A stretch of DNA of 64,000 nucleotides from a virus (IMGVR_UViG_3300023174_003623:90778-154777), one strand, 5' to 3'; positions 50,691-57,864 are shown, counted from the stretch's first letter. Translations and numbers: made by a program. Notes: a model not told the origin generated them from the letters alone.

Positions 50691-50698
50691 TATTTATG
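50691..50698 (-). promoter_or_regulatory. Possible late promoter CATAAATA for HicA-like gene
   Basis: Minus-strand CATAAATA, one mismatch to the late consensus, 22 bp before the start at 50669; AGGAAC lies between. Confidence 0.5.
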
Positions 50699-50700
50699 TG

Positions 50701-50729
50701 TTGACAGGCTTAAACCCGTCCTGTATACT
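50701..50729 (+). promoter_or_regulatory. Early sigma-70 promoter
   Basis: TTGACA (50701-50706), 17-bp spacer, TATACT (50724-50729). Confidence 0.8.
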
Positions 50730-50755
50730 ACCTTCACTAACTGAGGAGAAACACT

Positions 50756-51013
50756 ATGACCGTGAATCGTGAAGAACTGATTAACCTGCTCAAGAAGACT
50801 GAAGTTATCGTCGCTTTCACTAAGGCTGACGGCACTGAACGAGAACTGCACTGTACGCTTCAATCACACTTACTTCCTGTTCGCGAAGTAGTGGAAGGCG
50901 AAGTCAAGAAGGAGCGCAAGGTTAATGAGTCTGTCATTGCCGCCTTCGACCTTCAGAAGATGGAATGGCGCTCTTTCCGTATCGATTCTGTAAAGTACTA
51001 CCATAAGCTTTAA
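50756..51013 (+). CDS. DUF2693 (WYL_2-like, SH3-fold) protein
   Basis: 85 aa. 'VIVAFTKADGTERELHCTL' near 18-36 and 'VIAAFDLQKMEWRSFRIDSV' at the end are the DUF2693 pattern, a small SH3-like phage family of unknown role. GAGGAG upstream. Confidence 0.8.
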   Translation: MTVNREELINLLKKTEVIVAFTKADGTERELHCTLQSHLLPVREVVEGEVKKERKVNESVIAAFDLQKMEWRSFRIDSVKYYHKL

Positions 51014-51020
51014 GGAGCGT

Positions 51021-51212
51021 ATGATGAAACTGCAACTGACGATTGGTACATGCACTGTCAACACTACCTTCAAAGGACTAAGCAAAGTCTTTAATGAAGA
51101 AGATGCTAGGATTTTTGAAAATATGTTGACTGTGGGTAGTTCACTTCAAAACGGAGTGACAATCAGTCAAACTATTGACGGTGTAGATTACAGCATTCGT
51201 CTTATCAAATAA
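51021..51212 (+). CDS. Unknown small protein
   Basis: 63 aa, beta-rich (LQLTIGTCTVNTTFKGLSK ... NGVTISQTIDGVDYSIRL). AAGGAG upstream; start at 51021 or 51024. After it, 51213-51293 holds a 5-bp hairpin CCCGT/ACGGG (51223-51239) and a C-run but no gene. Confidence 0.6.
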   Translation: MMKLQLTIGTCTVNTTFKGLSKVFNEEDARIFENMLTVGSSLQNGVTISQTIDGVDYSIRLIK

Positions 51213-51293
51213 ATATCGGGTGCCCGTAAAGAGTACGGGTTAAATGCGAGCGACATTCCAGCCCCCCCTTTTCCAAACAACACTTGACAAACC

Positions 51294-51434
51294 ATGAAAC
51301 TTTCTTATATAGAAACTTTAATTCTTCTTGCTATCATTCTGTTGGGACTTAGGTTATACTCCCAATCAGACTGTGATAGCAAAGGTGGCGTGTTGTATCA
51401 ATGGCAATGCGTTCAGGTCAATCTTATCAAATAA
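51294..51434 (+). CDS. Small membrane protein with Cys tail
   Basis: 46 aa. N-terminal transmembrane helix ETLILLAIILLGLRLY then 'SDCDSKGGVLYQWQCVQV' with two Cys. Same design as the 45168 product. No clear ribosome-binding site, which lowers confidence; TTGACA at 51284-51289 lies just before it. Confidence 0.45.
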   Translation: MKLSYIETLILLAIILLGLRLYSQSDCDSKGGVLYQWQCVQVNLIK

Positions 51435-51439
51435 AGTGG

Positions 51440-51467
51440 TTGACACTCCATACCAGTCCTGTATAAT
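51440..51467 (+). promoter_or_regulatory. Early promoter, family A
   Basis: TTGACA (51440-51445), 16 bp, TATAAT (51462-51467), spacer with ACTCCATACCAGTCCTG, leader CTCATCGAAACGAAGGAG. Confidence 0.88.
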
Positions 51468-51495
51468 GTCTCTCATCGAAACGAAGGAGTAGATT

Positions 51496-51684
51496 ATGAT
51501 TGTCAGTGCCAAGATTGCTGGGTTTCAGTTTGAGACTGTGCTTGACTTGTTCTTTCTGGACAATCCGAAATGGGCTGACAGTAAAGAATTCATCGAACGT
51601 GAACTGCGTATTTATGGTGAAGCTGTATGTTGGCGCAGTCCTGACTTTGACGTGAAATGCGTCCTTACTCTTATTAAGGAATAA
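51496..51684 (+). CDS. Unknown small protein
   Basis: 62 aa, start MIVSAKIAGFQFETVLDLFF directly behind a family A promoter. Unknown. Confidence 0.65.
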   Translation: MIVSAKIAGFQFETVLDLFFLDNPKWADSKEFIERELRIYGEAVCWRSPDFDVKCVLTLIKE

Positions 51685-51688
51685 AACA

Positions 51689-52000
51689 ATGAAAGGTATT
51701 GAACTCCTATTCTCTGATAGGAACGGTATTTACATTCCTAAGATGTATGCAGAAATGGTAAACGACTTTCTGTATCTTTGGGAAAGTGTTAGTCGAGAAG
51801 ATATCGACTTACTTCTCAAAGGCCCAGAAGAAGAGTCTTACTGGGATGTGTGGAACGATGTTGTGCAGTGGGCTAGATATACTGATGAAGAAGGTAAAGT
51901 CTGGCGTCTACATCAGGATGGCGACTTGTTTGCCTACTGCGACGAGCGTATGAGTGATGAAGAGTATTTCAACTTTTGGGGAGAAAATCGGGATGAGTGA
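51689..52000 (+). CDS. Unknown acidic protein
   Basis: 103 aa, acidic and Trp/Tyr-rich (EEESYWDVWNDVVQWARYTD). Overlaps the MazG-like gene by 8 bp, so coupled to it. Confidence 0.6.
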   Translation: MKGIELLFSDRNGIYIPKMYAEMVNDFLYLWESVSREDIDLLLKGPEEESYWDVWNDVVQWARYTDEEGKVWRLHQDGDLFAYCDERMSDEEYFNFWGENRDE

Positions 52001-52343
52001 ACTAACTTTTATTGAACATGATTTTATTGTTGGATTTAACAATATGCAGGCAAGCGTACACCAGACTGGTCGAGACAAGGGCTGGTGGGACACAAACCGT
52101 TCTGATGGTGAATGTATCGCTCTGATTCATTCTGAACTGTCAGAGGCTTTAGAGGCTTTACGTCATGATAATCCGTCTGACGATAAGATTCCAATGTTTA
52201 CTGGTGCAGAGGCTGAACTGGCTGATACCGTGATTCGCATCATGGACTTGGCACAGCAACGTGGATGGGATGTTGCGGGTGCGATTGTTGAGAAGGCCAA
52301 ATACAACAAGACTCGCCCTATTCGTCACGGTAAGAAGTTTTAA
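51993..52343 (+). CDS. MazG-like nucleotide pyrophosphohydrolase
   Basis: 116 aa from ATG 51993. 'LIHSELSEALEALRHDNPSD' and 'GAEAELADTVIRIMDLAQQR' give the ExxE...ExxD metal-binding set of all-alpha NTP pyrophosphohydrolases. May hydrolyse dNTPs or lower host alarmone. MazG-like enzymes are common in T4-like marine phages. Confidence 0.85.
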   Translation: MSELTFIEHDFIVGFNNMQASVHQTGRDKGWWDTNRSDGECIALIHSELSEALEALRHDNPSDDKIPMFTGAEAELADTVIRIMDLAQQRGWDVAGAIVEKAKYNKTRPIRHGKKF

Positions 52344-52346
52344 CTA

Positions 52347-52375
52347 TTGACAATCCTTGTATCATAGTTCATACT
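52347..52375 (+). promoter_or_regulatory. Early sigma-70 promoter
   Basis: TTGACA (52347-52352), 17 bp, CATACT (52370-52375). The spacer ATCCTTGTATCATAGTT is nearly repeated at 52671. Confidence 0.75.
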
Positions 52376-52401
52376 GCACTCATCAACACAGGAGACGCTA
52401 T

Positions 52402-52668
52402 ATGATTTTTAACTACGCTGGTTATGTCTATGATACTTGGGTTGACTACGAAGAAGACAACCGCAAGATATTCCATGAAGTGCTTAAAGATGGTAACTTT
52501 GTCAAGAGTATCGACTTTACTCCCTATCGACGCATGACTTTGAAGGACTTCATCAATTATATTGACTTGGGGTTGCCTTCTCGAATCAACAAAGGCCCAT
52601 TGACAAGTGAAGATTTGCAGTATCTTAAAGACACTGCTACTTTTTGTGAAGGCCATTCTTTTACTTGA
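52402..52668 (+). CDS. Unknown small protein
   Basis: 88 aa from ATG 52402 (AGGAG upstream). 'MIFNYAGYVYDTWVDYEEDN' start. Unknown. Confidence 0.65.
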   Translation: MIFNYAGYVYDTWVDYEEDNRKIFHEVLKDGNFVKSIDFTPYRRMTLKDFINYIDLGLPSRINKGPLTSEDLQYLKDTATFCEGHSFT

Positions 52669-52693
52669 CAATCCCTGTATCATAGTTCATAAT
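52665..52693 (+). promoter_or_regulatory. Early sigma-70 promoter
   Basis: TTGACA (52665-52670), 17 bp, CATAAT (52688-52693); begins in the preceding stop codon. Close copy of the 52347 promoter. Confidence 0.75.
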
Positions 52694-52719
52694 GCCCATC
52701 ATCTTAAGGGAGAGCAGAA

Positions 52720-52866
52720 ATGAAAGCTGAAAAGATTGTGATTGCAGTTGCCCATCGTCCTATGCGTGCCGTCGAACTCTACGCTCACGGCACTCCTTTC
52801 CGCCACAAAACCCAACGCGACCGTACCAAGTATAACCGTAAACCCAAACACAAAGGAGACTTCTAA
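52720..52866 (+). CDS. Small basic protein
   Basis: 48 aa, MKAEKIVIAVAHRPMRAVEL start and a very basic tail (RHKTQRDRTKYNRKPKHKGD). Likely nucleic-acid binding by charge. TAATG overlap with the next ORF. Confidence 0.6.
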   Translation: MKAEKIVIAVAHRPMRAVELYAHGTPFRHKTQRDRTKYNRKPKHKGDF

Positions 52867-53012
52867 TGGGCTACTTTAGCCAGATTGTTGTTGAAGTTGA
52901 AGAAATGTATATGCAAGGTTTCTCTAAAACTCGTATTGCAGAAATTCTAAATCTGCCGTATGATACTGTGGAATCCTATCTGTCTAACTTTGAGGAAACT
53001 TCTGATGACTAA
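52866..53012 (+). CDS. Small helix-turn-helix-like protein
   Basis: 48 aa. 'YMQGFSKTRIAEILNLPYDT' then VESYL reads as a helix-turn-helix (xxGxSxxxIAxxLxxxxxTV), so a small DNA-binding regulator is possible. Overlaps both neighbours. Confidence 0.55.
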   Translation: MGYFSQIVVEVEEMYMQGFSKTRIAEILNLPYDTVESYLSNFEETSDD

Positions 53013-53313
53013 AGACTGGGATGCACCGACAGACTTATCGCCTTTAGGTCTTGCTGCTGTTTCTGTTTTTAAGACTGTTGCTAAAAAGAAGAAAACGACT
53101 TATAGTGGTTCAAAGGTATTCTATAGCCCAAAAGAATGGGCTGACCGTGGAGAATCTTTTGGTTTGAATTCTGAGCTTATCATTCAGTATGATGGCAGTC
53201 CAGATGTTCGTTTTCTTGCTGCGCTTAGTCATGATGTGGCTGGCGCTTTACTTATGCATGGATTGTATGTAGAATCTTGCACTGGTTGGTATTCTGCTGT
53301 CTATAAGATTTAA
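53005..53313 (+). CDS. Unknown protein
   Basis: 102 aa from ATG 53005. 'VFYSPKEWADRGESFGLNSE' then LIIQYDGSPDVRFLAALSHD. Resembles small proteins of other phages; unknown. Confidence 0.6.
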   Translation: MTKDWDAPTDLSPLGLAAVSVFKTVAKKKKTTYSGSKVFYSPKEWADRGESFGLNSELIIQYDGSPDVRFLAALSHDVAGALLMHGLYVESCTGWYSAVYKI

Positions 53314-53323
53314 CGGAGGCTCT

Positions 53324-53530
53324 ATGATGCACTACCGCGAAGACTTTACGCCTGAAGAACTCAAACAGTTTAAGGCTGAACTCGATGCTTTGGATGCTGC
53401 ATATCAGGCTATGGCGAAGGCTGACCGTGAAGCTGAGTCTGAATGGTTAGCTAACGCTTCGCCTGATGATATCGAGGCTGCAATGGAAGAAGCCGAGTAT
53501 AACGACTTTCTTTACTCTTTACCGCGATAG
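53324..53530 (+). CDS. Unknown acidic helical protein
   Basis: 68 aa; 'TPEELKQFKAELDALDAAYQ' and an acidic end. CGGAGG upstream. Confidence 0.6.
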   Translation: MMHYREDFTPEELKQFKAELDALDAAYQAMAKADREAESEWLANASPDDIEAAMEEAEYNDFLYSLPR

Positions 53531-53539
53531 GAGAACACA

Positions 53540-53884
53540 ATGAACTTCGACCGAGTAACAGCAGAACTAGCATATGATTTACTTCAAAGAGGAGTATGGA
53601 CATCAGCCGAGTTCCGAGCATGGAATATCTTCAAGCTAAAAGAAGCAATAAACAAAACAGATTCAACCGTCCGTCACTTCATGTATGGAATAAGATACCA
53701 AGAAGGTGACTACTCACGCCTTACCCGTCTGGTGTTCTTCGACATGCGTGAGGCTCAAGACCGTATCGATAAATGGAATCATCTCTTAGTTAAAGAAGGT
53801 ATGTCTGGCCGACATGTATTAGAGACTCTGATTCTCGTGGATCCAGAGAATGATTGGAATTTTCTAAAAAAAATTTCTGTGTAA
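53540..53884 (+). CDS. Unknown protein
   Basis: 114 aa; AGGAG upstream. 'VTAELAYDLLQRGVWTSAEF' start. Its first half uses A-rich codons unlike the C/G-ending neighbours. Unknown. Confidence 0.6.
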   Translation: MNFDRVTAELAYDLLQRGVWTSAEFRAWNIFKLKEAINKTDSTVRHFMYGIRYQEGDYSRLTRLVFFDMREAQDRIDKWNHLLVKEGMSGRHVLETLILVDPENDWNFLKKISV

Positions 53885-53888
53885 AGTG

Positions 53889-53916
53889 TTGACATTCTTT
53901 TATGTTTCTGTATAAT
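53889..53916 (+). promoter_or_regulatory. Early sigma-70 promoter
   Basis: TTGACA (53889-53894), 16 bp, TATAAT (53911-53916). Confidence 0.85.
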
Positions 53917-53947
53917 GCCACTTCTTCTTTAAGAAAGGAAAAACACC

Positions 53948-54406
53948 ATGGGCCTTGATATGTACATGACTGCTCGCCGCCATTTGTCTACCTATGATAC
54001 GAACGAAACCTTGCAGACTGCTCGCACTGCATTGGCTGAAGTGATGCAGCAACTCGATGCGCCTGTCGATAGCGCAGTGAATGATGTTACAGTTGAAGTG
54101 GCATATTGGCGTAAGGCAAACGCTATTCATAACTGGATGGTGGCTAACGTCCAGAATGGCAACGATGACTGCCGTGAGTATTATTTCTCACCAGCAGCCA
54201 TGCAGGAGCTTCTTAACGTGTGTGAGGCTGTTCTGGAAAACATTGGAGAGGCTGGAGAACTGTTGCCTCCGACCAGTGGATTCTTTTTTGGTTCGACGGA
54301 TATTGACGAGTATTATTTGCGCGAAGTCAAGTATACTCGTGACCGCTTGACTGAATGTCTGAAGTGTGGTACTGAATGGAGTTTTTATTATTCTTCATCT
54401 TGGTGA
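53948..54406 (+). CDS. Conserved phage protein (MGLDMY family)
   Basis: 152 aa. MGLDMYMTARR start, 'AYWRKANAIHNWMVANVQNG' and 'LLPPTSGFFFGSTDIDEYYL' are highly typical of a protein shared by many unrelated phages. Function unknown. Confidence 0.78.
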   Translation: MGLDMYMTARRHLSTYDTNETLQTARTALAEVMQQLDAPVDSAVNDVTVEVAYWRKANAIHNWMVANVQNGNDDCREYYFSPAAMQELLNVCEAVLENIGEAGELLPPTSGFFFGSTDIDEYYLREVKYTRDRLTECLKCGTEWSFYYSSSW

Positions 54407-54416
54407 TAAAAAGTAG

Positions 54417-54444
54417 TTGACACCCAGTACCAGCCCTATATAAT
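54417..54444 (+). promoter_or_regulatory. Early promoter, family A
   Basis: TTGACA (54417-54422), 16 bp, TATAAT (54439-54444), then GCACTCATCGAAACGAACTG and GAGAGAACATC before the ATG. Confidence 0.9.
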
Positions 54445-54475
54445 GCACTCATCGAAACGAACTGGAGAGAACATC

Positions 54476-54703
54476 ATGAAGGCTGACTACTCTGTCGTTG
54501 AAGCTCGCCGCTGGATTCACACTGATGGTCGCACTGCTTCCTTTCACGGTGCGGTGCCTTACTTTGGTGTGAACGATGGCTGGACTGTTGCAATCGTAGG
54601 CTACACTGTGTACAATGCGAAGTCTAACACCTACGGTTGCGGTCGTCCTCCCTTCAAGACCGTTTCTGAGGCTCAGGCGTGGATTGAATCTTTGGCTGCT
54701 TAA
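54476..54703 (+). CDS. Unknown small protein
   Basis: 75 aa from ATG 54476. 'GWTVAIVGYTVYNAKSNTYG' and a C-terminal 'FKTVSEAQAWIESL', the latter usual in small phage proteins. Behind a family A promoter. Confidence 0.65.
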   Translation: MKADYSVVEARRWIHTDGRTASFHGAVPYFGVNDGWTVAIVGYTVYNAKSNTYGCGRPPFKTVSEAQAWIESLAA

Positions 54704-54713
54704 GGAGTATACT

Positions 54714-54944
54714 ATGAATGGTTTTGAACTTGTGAACTCTATAGACGAGGTGATGGTTTCTTTAAACAAACCCTACCATGAACGAACTGGGTTTCTTATG
54801 GGGCTGATGGGGATTATGATGAATGAGATGAAACACCACAACCCTGAAGCCTATGCTATGGCTGAGAAGTATATCGAACAGGCTGTGGCTGGTTTAATTA
54901 TTCGCGAACAGGGGAAACTGAATGATGCCGTCACCGCCGCCTAA
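54714..54944 (+). CDS. Unknown helical protein
   Basis: 76 aa from ATG 54714 (AAGGAG). 'FLMGLMGIMMNEMKHHNPEA' in the middle. Overlaps the next ORF by 23 bp. Confidence 0.6.
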   Translation: MNGFELVNSIDEVMVSLNKPYHERTGFLMGLMGIMMNEMKHHNPEAYAMAEKYIEQAVAGLIIREQGKLNDAVTAA

Positions 54945-55044
54945 AATCTTTGGTATGGAAGCAGATACTCTTGCTATTGTGTTTGCTTTTGCTGCAAATG
55001 TTTTGTTGATTGTTCCCACATTCTTTCCGTTGTACACACTTTAA
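54922..55044 (+). CDS. Small membrane peptide
   Basis: 40 aa from ATG 54922 with AGGGGAA upstream. One transmembrane helix (LAIVFAFAANVLLIVPTF). Unknown. Confidence 0.45.
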   Translation: MMPSPPPKIFGMEADTLAIVFAFAANVLLIVPTFFPLYTL

Positions 55045-55053
55045 GAGGCTGTT

Positions 55054-55275
55054 ATGAACGATATCGAACCTACCATGACTGAAAACAACAATCCGATTAG
55101 TGATGACTTGACAGAAGCTGAATTGCAGATGCTTCGCGGCCTAAATGCAAGAGGTTATGCTGTTGCTGTATTTACTGCTATTGAAGTTGGTGATGCTGAC
55201 TATCTGGACGTTGAAGATGCTATGATTGAAGCGGGCTGGAACGTCATTTTTAACGAAGAAAGGACTCGCGAATAA
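55054..55275 (+). CDS. Unknown acidic protein
   Basis: 73 aa, 'DLTEAELQMLRGLNARGYAV' and VFTAIEVGDADYLDVEDAMI. TAATG overlap downstream. Confidence 0.6.
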   Translation: MNDIEPTMTENNNPISDDLTEAELQMLRGLNARGYAVAVFTAIEVGDADYLDVEDAMIEAGWNVIFNEERTRE

Positions 55276-55451
55276 TGAATACCTATCTGGCTTACTACAA
55301 TCGAAAGACCGTGACTATTCACGCAGAAACTTCATACGAAGCACAGAAGAAAGCCGCCTTTTACTTCAAAGCGAAGAAGGCTTATAAGGTTGCTGTGATA
55401 CTAGTAATGGATTTAAATGGTGAAGTAGTACACGATACTGCTTCGCTATAA
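55275..55451 (+). CDS. Conserved small phage protein
   Basis: 58 aa: MNTYLAYYNRKTVTIHAETS then 'KKAAFYFKAKKAYKVAVIL'. This short beta-alpha pattern is frequent in phage early regions; unknown role. Confidence 0.65.
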   Translation: MNTYLAYYNRKTVTIHAETSYEAQKKAAFYFKAKKAYKVAVILVMDLNGEVVHDTASL

Positions 55452-55690
55452 CCGAACGTGTCGATTAGCCATCGACTAGTGTGCGCCCGCACGATGAGAA
55501 GCCGTGTCGCAGCGGCTGGGCCTTACTCTTAGGTAGCGAAGAGCGGTGGCACCCGATAGTGTTCTGTGGCCGAGAAGAGGATGGTAGGATTGAGTGATGG
55601 TAGTTAGCTGATGGTATCGAAGGGCAGGCCAGCCAGACCCCGGAACCAGATGATGCGAAACTACTTGACAATCTATAGAACCTCCGCACA
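55452..55690 (+). ncRNA. Gene-free, hairpin-rich region, candidate RNA
   Basis: No supported reading frame. Four successive perfect small hairpins: GTCGAT/ATCGAC (55460-55476), GTGC/GCAC (55481-55492), AGCCG/CGGCT (55500-55517), CTCTT/AAGAG (55526-55543). More GC-rich than its flanks. It could be a structured RNA on the early transcript. No known RNA family recognised (not tRNA, tmRNA or hammerhead). Confidence 0.4.
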
Positions 55691-55719
55691 GAACAAGCAC
55701 TTTCTTTTCAAAATAATTG

Positions 55720-55747
55720 TTGACACCCAGTACCACTCCCGTATAAT
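55720..55747 (+). promoter_or_regulatory. Early promoter, family A
   Basis: TTGACA (55720-55725), 16 bp, TATAAT (55742-55747), leader GCACTCATCAAAACGAACTG. Confidence 0.9.
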
Positions 55748-55777
55748 GCACTCATCAAAACGAACTGAGGCAATCAT

Positions 55778-55999
55778 ATGAAAAAGTTTCTTCTCGACGG
55801 TAAAGAAGTCAATAGGAACGATTATTACAAGGTTGTGGTTGGTAGCAATTCTTCCCCCGCTACGTTTGAATTCCCCTGCCGAGGCTATTCTTTGGAGTCT
55901 GAAATGAAATTCCAGAGCAGCCTGAAACACTTTTCTTTTTTTGTTGAAAAGATTGACGAGAACGAGTACAATACACTTCGTAACGGTGCTGCTAACTAA
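55778..55999 (+). CDS. Unknown small protein
   Basis: 73 aa, 'MKKFLLDGKEVNRNDYYKVV' start; aromatic and charged end. Behind a family A promoter. Confidence 0.65.
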   Translation: MKKFLLDGKEVNRNDYYKVVVGSNSSPATFEFPCRGYSLESEMKFQSSLKHFSFFVEKIDENEYNTLRNGAAN

Positions 56000-56011
56000 G
56001 AGGACTTCACG

Positions 56012-56176
56012 ATGATGAACGAATTCGGCTGCTATGACCCCTACTATGACCTGACCGACTCTGAATTGAAAGAACTGAATGAATGGTTCGATTCGGTTGA
56101 CACTCCCCCCGAATTGTGCCAGACTATCGTTGTTGACTTTGTTGACTTTGACCCCAACGAAGACCTTCCGTTTTAA
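56012..56176 (+). CDS. Small acidic protein
   Basis: 54 aa from ATG 56012 (or 56015); 'MMNEFGCYDPYYDLTDSELK', many Asp/Glu. AGAGGA upstream. Possibly a DNA mimic by charge, not shown. Confidence 0.55.
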   Translation: MMNEFGCYDPYYDLTDSELKELNEWFDSVDTPPELCQTIVVDFVDFDPNEDLPF

Positions 56177-56186
56177 GGAGAATCAA

Positions 56187-56324
56187 ATGGACTACTATCC
56201 TGACCCTGACTCTGCTTACGAAGACCAGTTTCATTCTGAAGACGCCGAATACTACGATACTGAAGAAGTGTACGGTGATGAATACGATGATGAAGACTAT
56301 CGCTTTTTCGGGGAGTTTGAATAA
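56187..56324 (+). CDS. Very acidic Tyr-rich peptide
   Basis: 45 aa from ATG 56187 (AAGGAG). Almost entirely Asp/Glu/Tyr (MDYYPDPDSAYEDQFHSEDA). TAATG overlap with the next gene. DNA-mimic function is possible but only by composition. Confidence 0.55.
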   Translation: MDYYPDPDSAYEDQFHSEDAEYYDTEEVYGDEYDDEDYRFFGEFE

Positions 56325-56521
56325 TGCAAAAGAATTACGAGTCCTACATCAGCACCAGTCAAGGCATGTGGCGGGTTATACATCAGGGACTGCCAATGTG
56401 TAAAGACTTTCCTGACCGTTCTTCGCCTGATAAAGAAGCGAAACGACTCAGGCTAGACTTGTCGCATGGCTTTCGTTGGGATGGTGATATTGGTGACTGG
56501 GTAGTTGACAGCCCAGTCTGA
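56324..56521 (+). CDS. Unknown small protein
   Basis: 65 aa; 'YISTSQGMWRVIHQGLPMCK' start. Ends 9 bp before tRNA-Cys. Confidence 0.6.
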   Translation: MQKNYESYISTSQGMWRVIHQGLPMCKDFPDRSSPDKEAKRLRLDLSHGFRWDGDIGDWVVDSPV

Positions 56522-56530
56522 TTATGCTAA

Positions 56531-56604
56531 AGCTGGATGGCAGAGTGGTTATGCGCGGGCCTGCAAAGCCTTATATGTCGGTTCGATTCCGATTCCAGCT
56601 TCCA
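56531..56604 (+). tRNA. tRNA-Cys (GCA)
   Basis: Acceptor AGCTGGA/TCCAGCT, anticodon loop CTGCAAA (anticodon GCA, 56563-56565), T arm CGGTTCGATTCCG, U discriminator as in tRNA-Cys, and encoded CCA. Located between early genes, far from the other two tRNAs. Confidence 0.9.
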
Positions 56605-56616
56605 ATCAAAAAGTAG

Positions 56617-56644
56617 TTGACACTCAGCACCAGACCCGTATAAT
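56617..56644 (+). promoter_or_regulatory. Early promoter, family A
   Basis: TTGACA (56617-56622), 16 bp, TATAAT (56639-56644); leader identical to that at 54417. Confidence 0.9.
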
Positions 56645-56675
56645 GCACTCATCGAAACGAACTGGAGAGAACATC

Positions 56676-57023
56676 ATGGGCACCTATGTTTACACTCGCC
56701 GCGCTGAGACCAAGACCATTGCTGGCGTCACCATTGGCCGCTTTGCCTTTGCCTACAAGTACAGCCGATTCGATGGTTGGTATCCGGGCGGCAAGAATCG
56801 CACTGTCCGTATCATGGAGTCTTTTGCTGCTAAGGCCGCTGAAAAGACTCCCAATGTCGAGTTCTTTGTTATTGGTGACTTCGAGCGTGCTGCCGCTTGC
56901 AATTCTCTGGTTTATCAGATGCCTAAAGACGTTGAGTATTTTGTCGAAGAACCGACTGGCGCGGAGGTTGTCGGTACTCTTCGCAAGGTTGGTCGTAAGT
57001 TTGTCCTGTCAACTCTAATTTAA
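56676..57023 (+). CDS. Unknown protein
   Basis: 115 aa from ATG 56676. 'MGTYVYTRRAETKTIAGVTI' start; mixed alpha/beta. Optimised C-ending codons. Unknown. Confidence 0.68.
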   Translation: MGTYVYTRRAETKTIAGVTIGRFAFAYKYSRFDGWYPGGKNRTVRIMESFAAKAAEKTPNVEFFVIGDFERAAACNSLVYQMPKDVEYFVEEPTGAEVVGTLRKVGRKFVLSTLI

Positions 57024-57033
57024 GGAGAAAGTT

Positions 57034-57279
57034 ATGCGAACTGGCTACAATGCTTTTAATTCTACCTACGTTTTTCACTCTATGGCTGCTGGTCATGTGA
57101 TGAACTGCTACGATGATGATGGTTCTTATTATCGTAGCGAACCCAGCAACGCCGAGGAAATTTACAACTCGAACTGGGACAATTCAATGACTTCGTTCTC
57201 GCCCACTTGCCACTATCGCTTTTCTGATGGAAGTGTGGTAGAAGTCGGCTATTCGGGTGCATGGGAAATTCCTGATTAA
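57034..57279 (+). CDS. Unknown small protein
   Basis: 81 aa, aromatic and Ser/Asn-rich, 'HYRFSDGSVVEVGYSGAWEI' at the end. AAGGAG upstream. Confidence 0.62.
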   Translation: MRTGYNAFNSTYVFHSMAAGHVMNCYDDDGSYYRSEPSNAEEIYNSNWDNSMTSFSPTCHYRFSDGSVVEVGYSGAWEIPD

Positions 57280-57284
57280 AGTAG

Positions 57285-57312
57285 TTGACACTCAGTACCA
57301 GTCCCGTATAAT
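57285..57312 (+). promoter_or_regulatory. Early promoter, family A
   Basis: TTGACA (57285-57290), 16 bp, TATAAT (57307-57312), leader GCACTCATCGAAACGAAGTG. Confidence 0.9.
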
Positions 57313-57343
57313 GCACTCATCGAAACGAAGTGAGGAACTGCTA

Positions 57344-57859
57344 ATGACTCTGCTCGATACCCGCAAAGCTGAAGTGGTCGCGAAACTTGACGTATTGGTA
57401 AAGCAGGCGCAGGCTCTCTGGCCCAAGGCTCAGGGGCTGACCTACACGGTTCGCTTCGACCTTCGCGGTGCTGCTGCTGGTACTGCTCGTGTTCGCGACG
57501 GCATCTACACTCTGCGCTTTAACGTCGATATGATGCAGAACGAGGCTTGGCAGCACCTCATCAACGACACCGTGCCGCATGAACTGGCCCACATTATGGG
57601 TTACCATCTGGGCTACGGCATGAATCACGGCAAGGCATGGCGGTCTATCTGCATTCGCCTTGGCGGCACTGGCAAACGCTGCCATAATGAGTCTGTGACC
57701 TACGCTAAGGGCGCTACGTTCGAGTACACGACTTCGACCGGTCGTAAGGTGATTCTCAGCCAGATTCGCCACAATCGCGTCCAGATTGGCGAGAGCGTCT
57801 ACCGCTGGCGTGACGGGTCTAAAATCGACCGTGCCTGCTCTTTCAAAAAGGTTGCTTAA
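57344..57859 (+). CDS. SprT-like zinc metalloprotease
   Basis: 171 aa from ATG 57344. HExxH in 'VPHELAHIMGYHLGYGMNHG' (H79, E80, H83; third ligand near H95), then KAWRSICIRLGGTGKRCH, which is the SprT/Spartan-type signature. The C-terminal part may be a degenerate zinc ribbon. In cells such enzymes act on DNA-bound proteins; phage role unknown. Confidence 0.82.
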   Translation: MTLLDTRKAEVVAKLDVLVKQAQALWPKAQGLTYTVRFDLRGAAAGTARVRDGIYTLRFNVDMMQNEAWQHLINDTVPHELAHIMGYHLGYGMNHGKAWRSICIRLGGTGKRCHNESVTYAKGATFEYTTSTGRKVILSQIRHNRVQIGESVYRWRDGSKIDRACSFKKVA

Positions 57860-57864
57860 ACCGC

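Noticed and set aside
55465-55930. Minus-strand open frames over the gene-free stretch
   Set aside because: No start signals; they run through a strong rightward promoter and the 55778 gene.
56505-56675. N-terminal extension of the 56676 gene through tRNA-Cys
   Set aside because: It would translate across the tRNA and the promoter; the ATG at 56676 has the proper ribosome-binding site.
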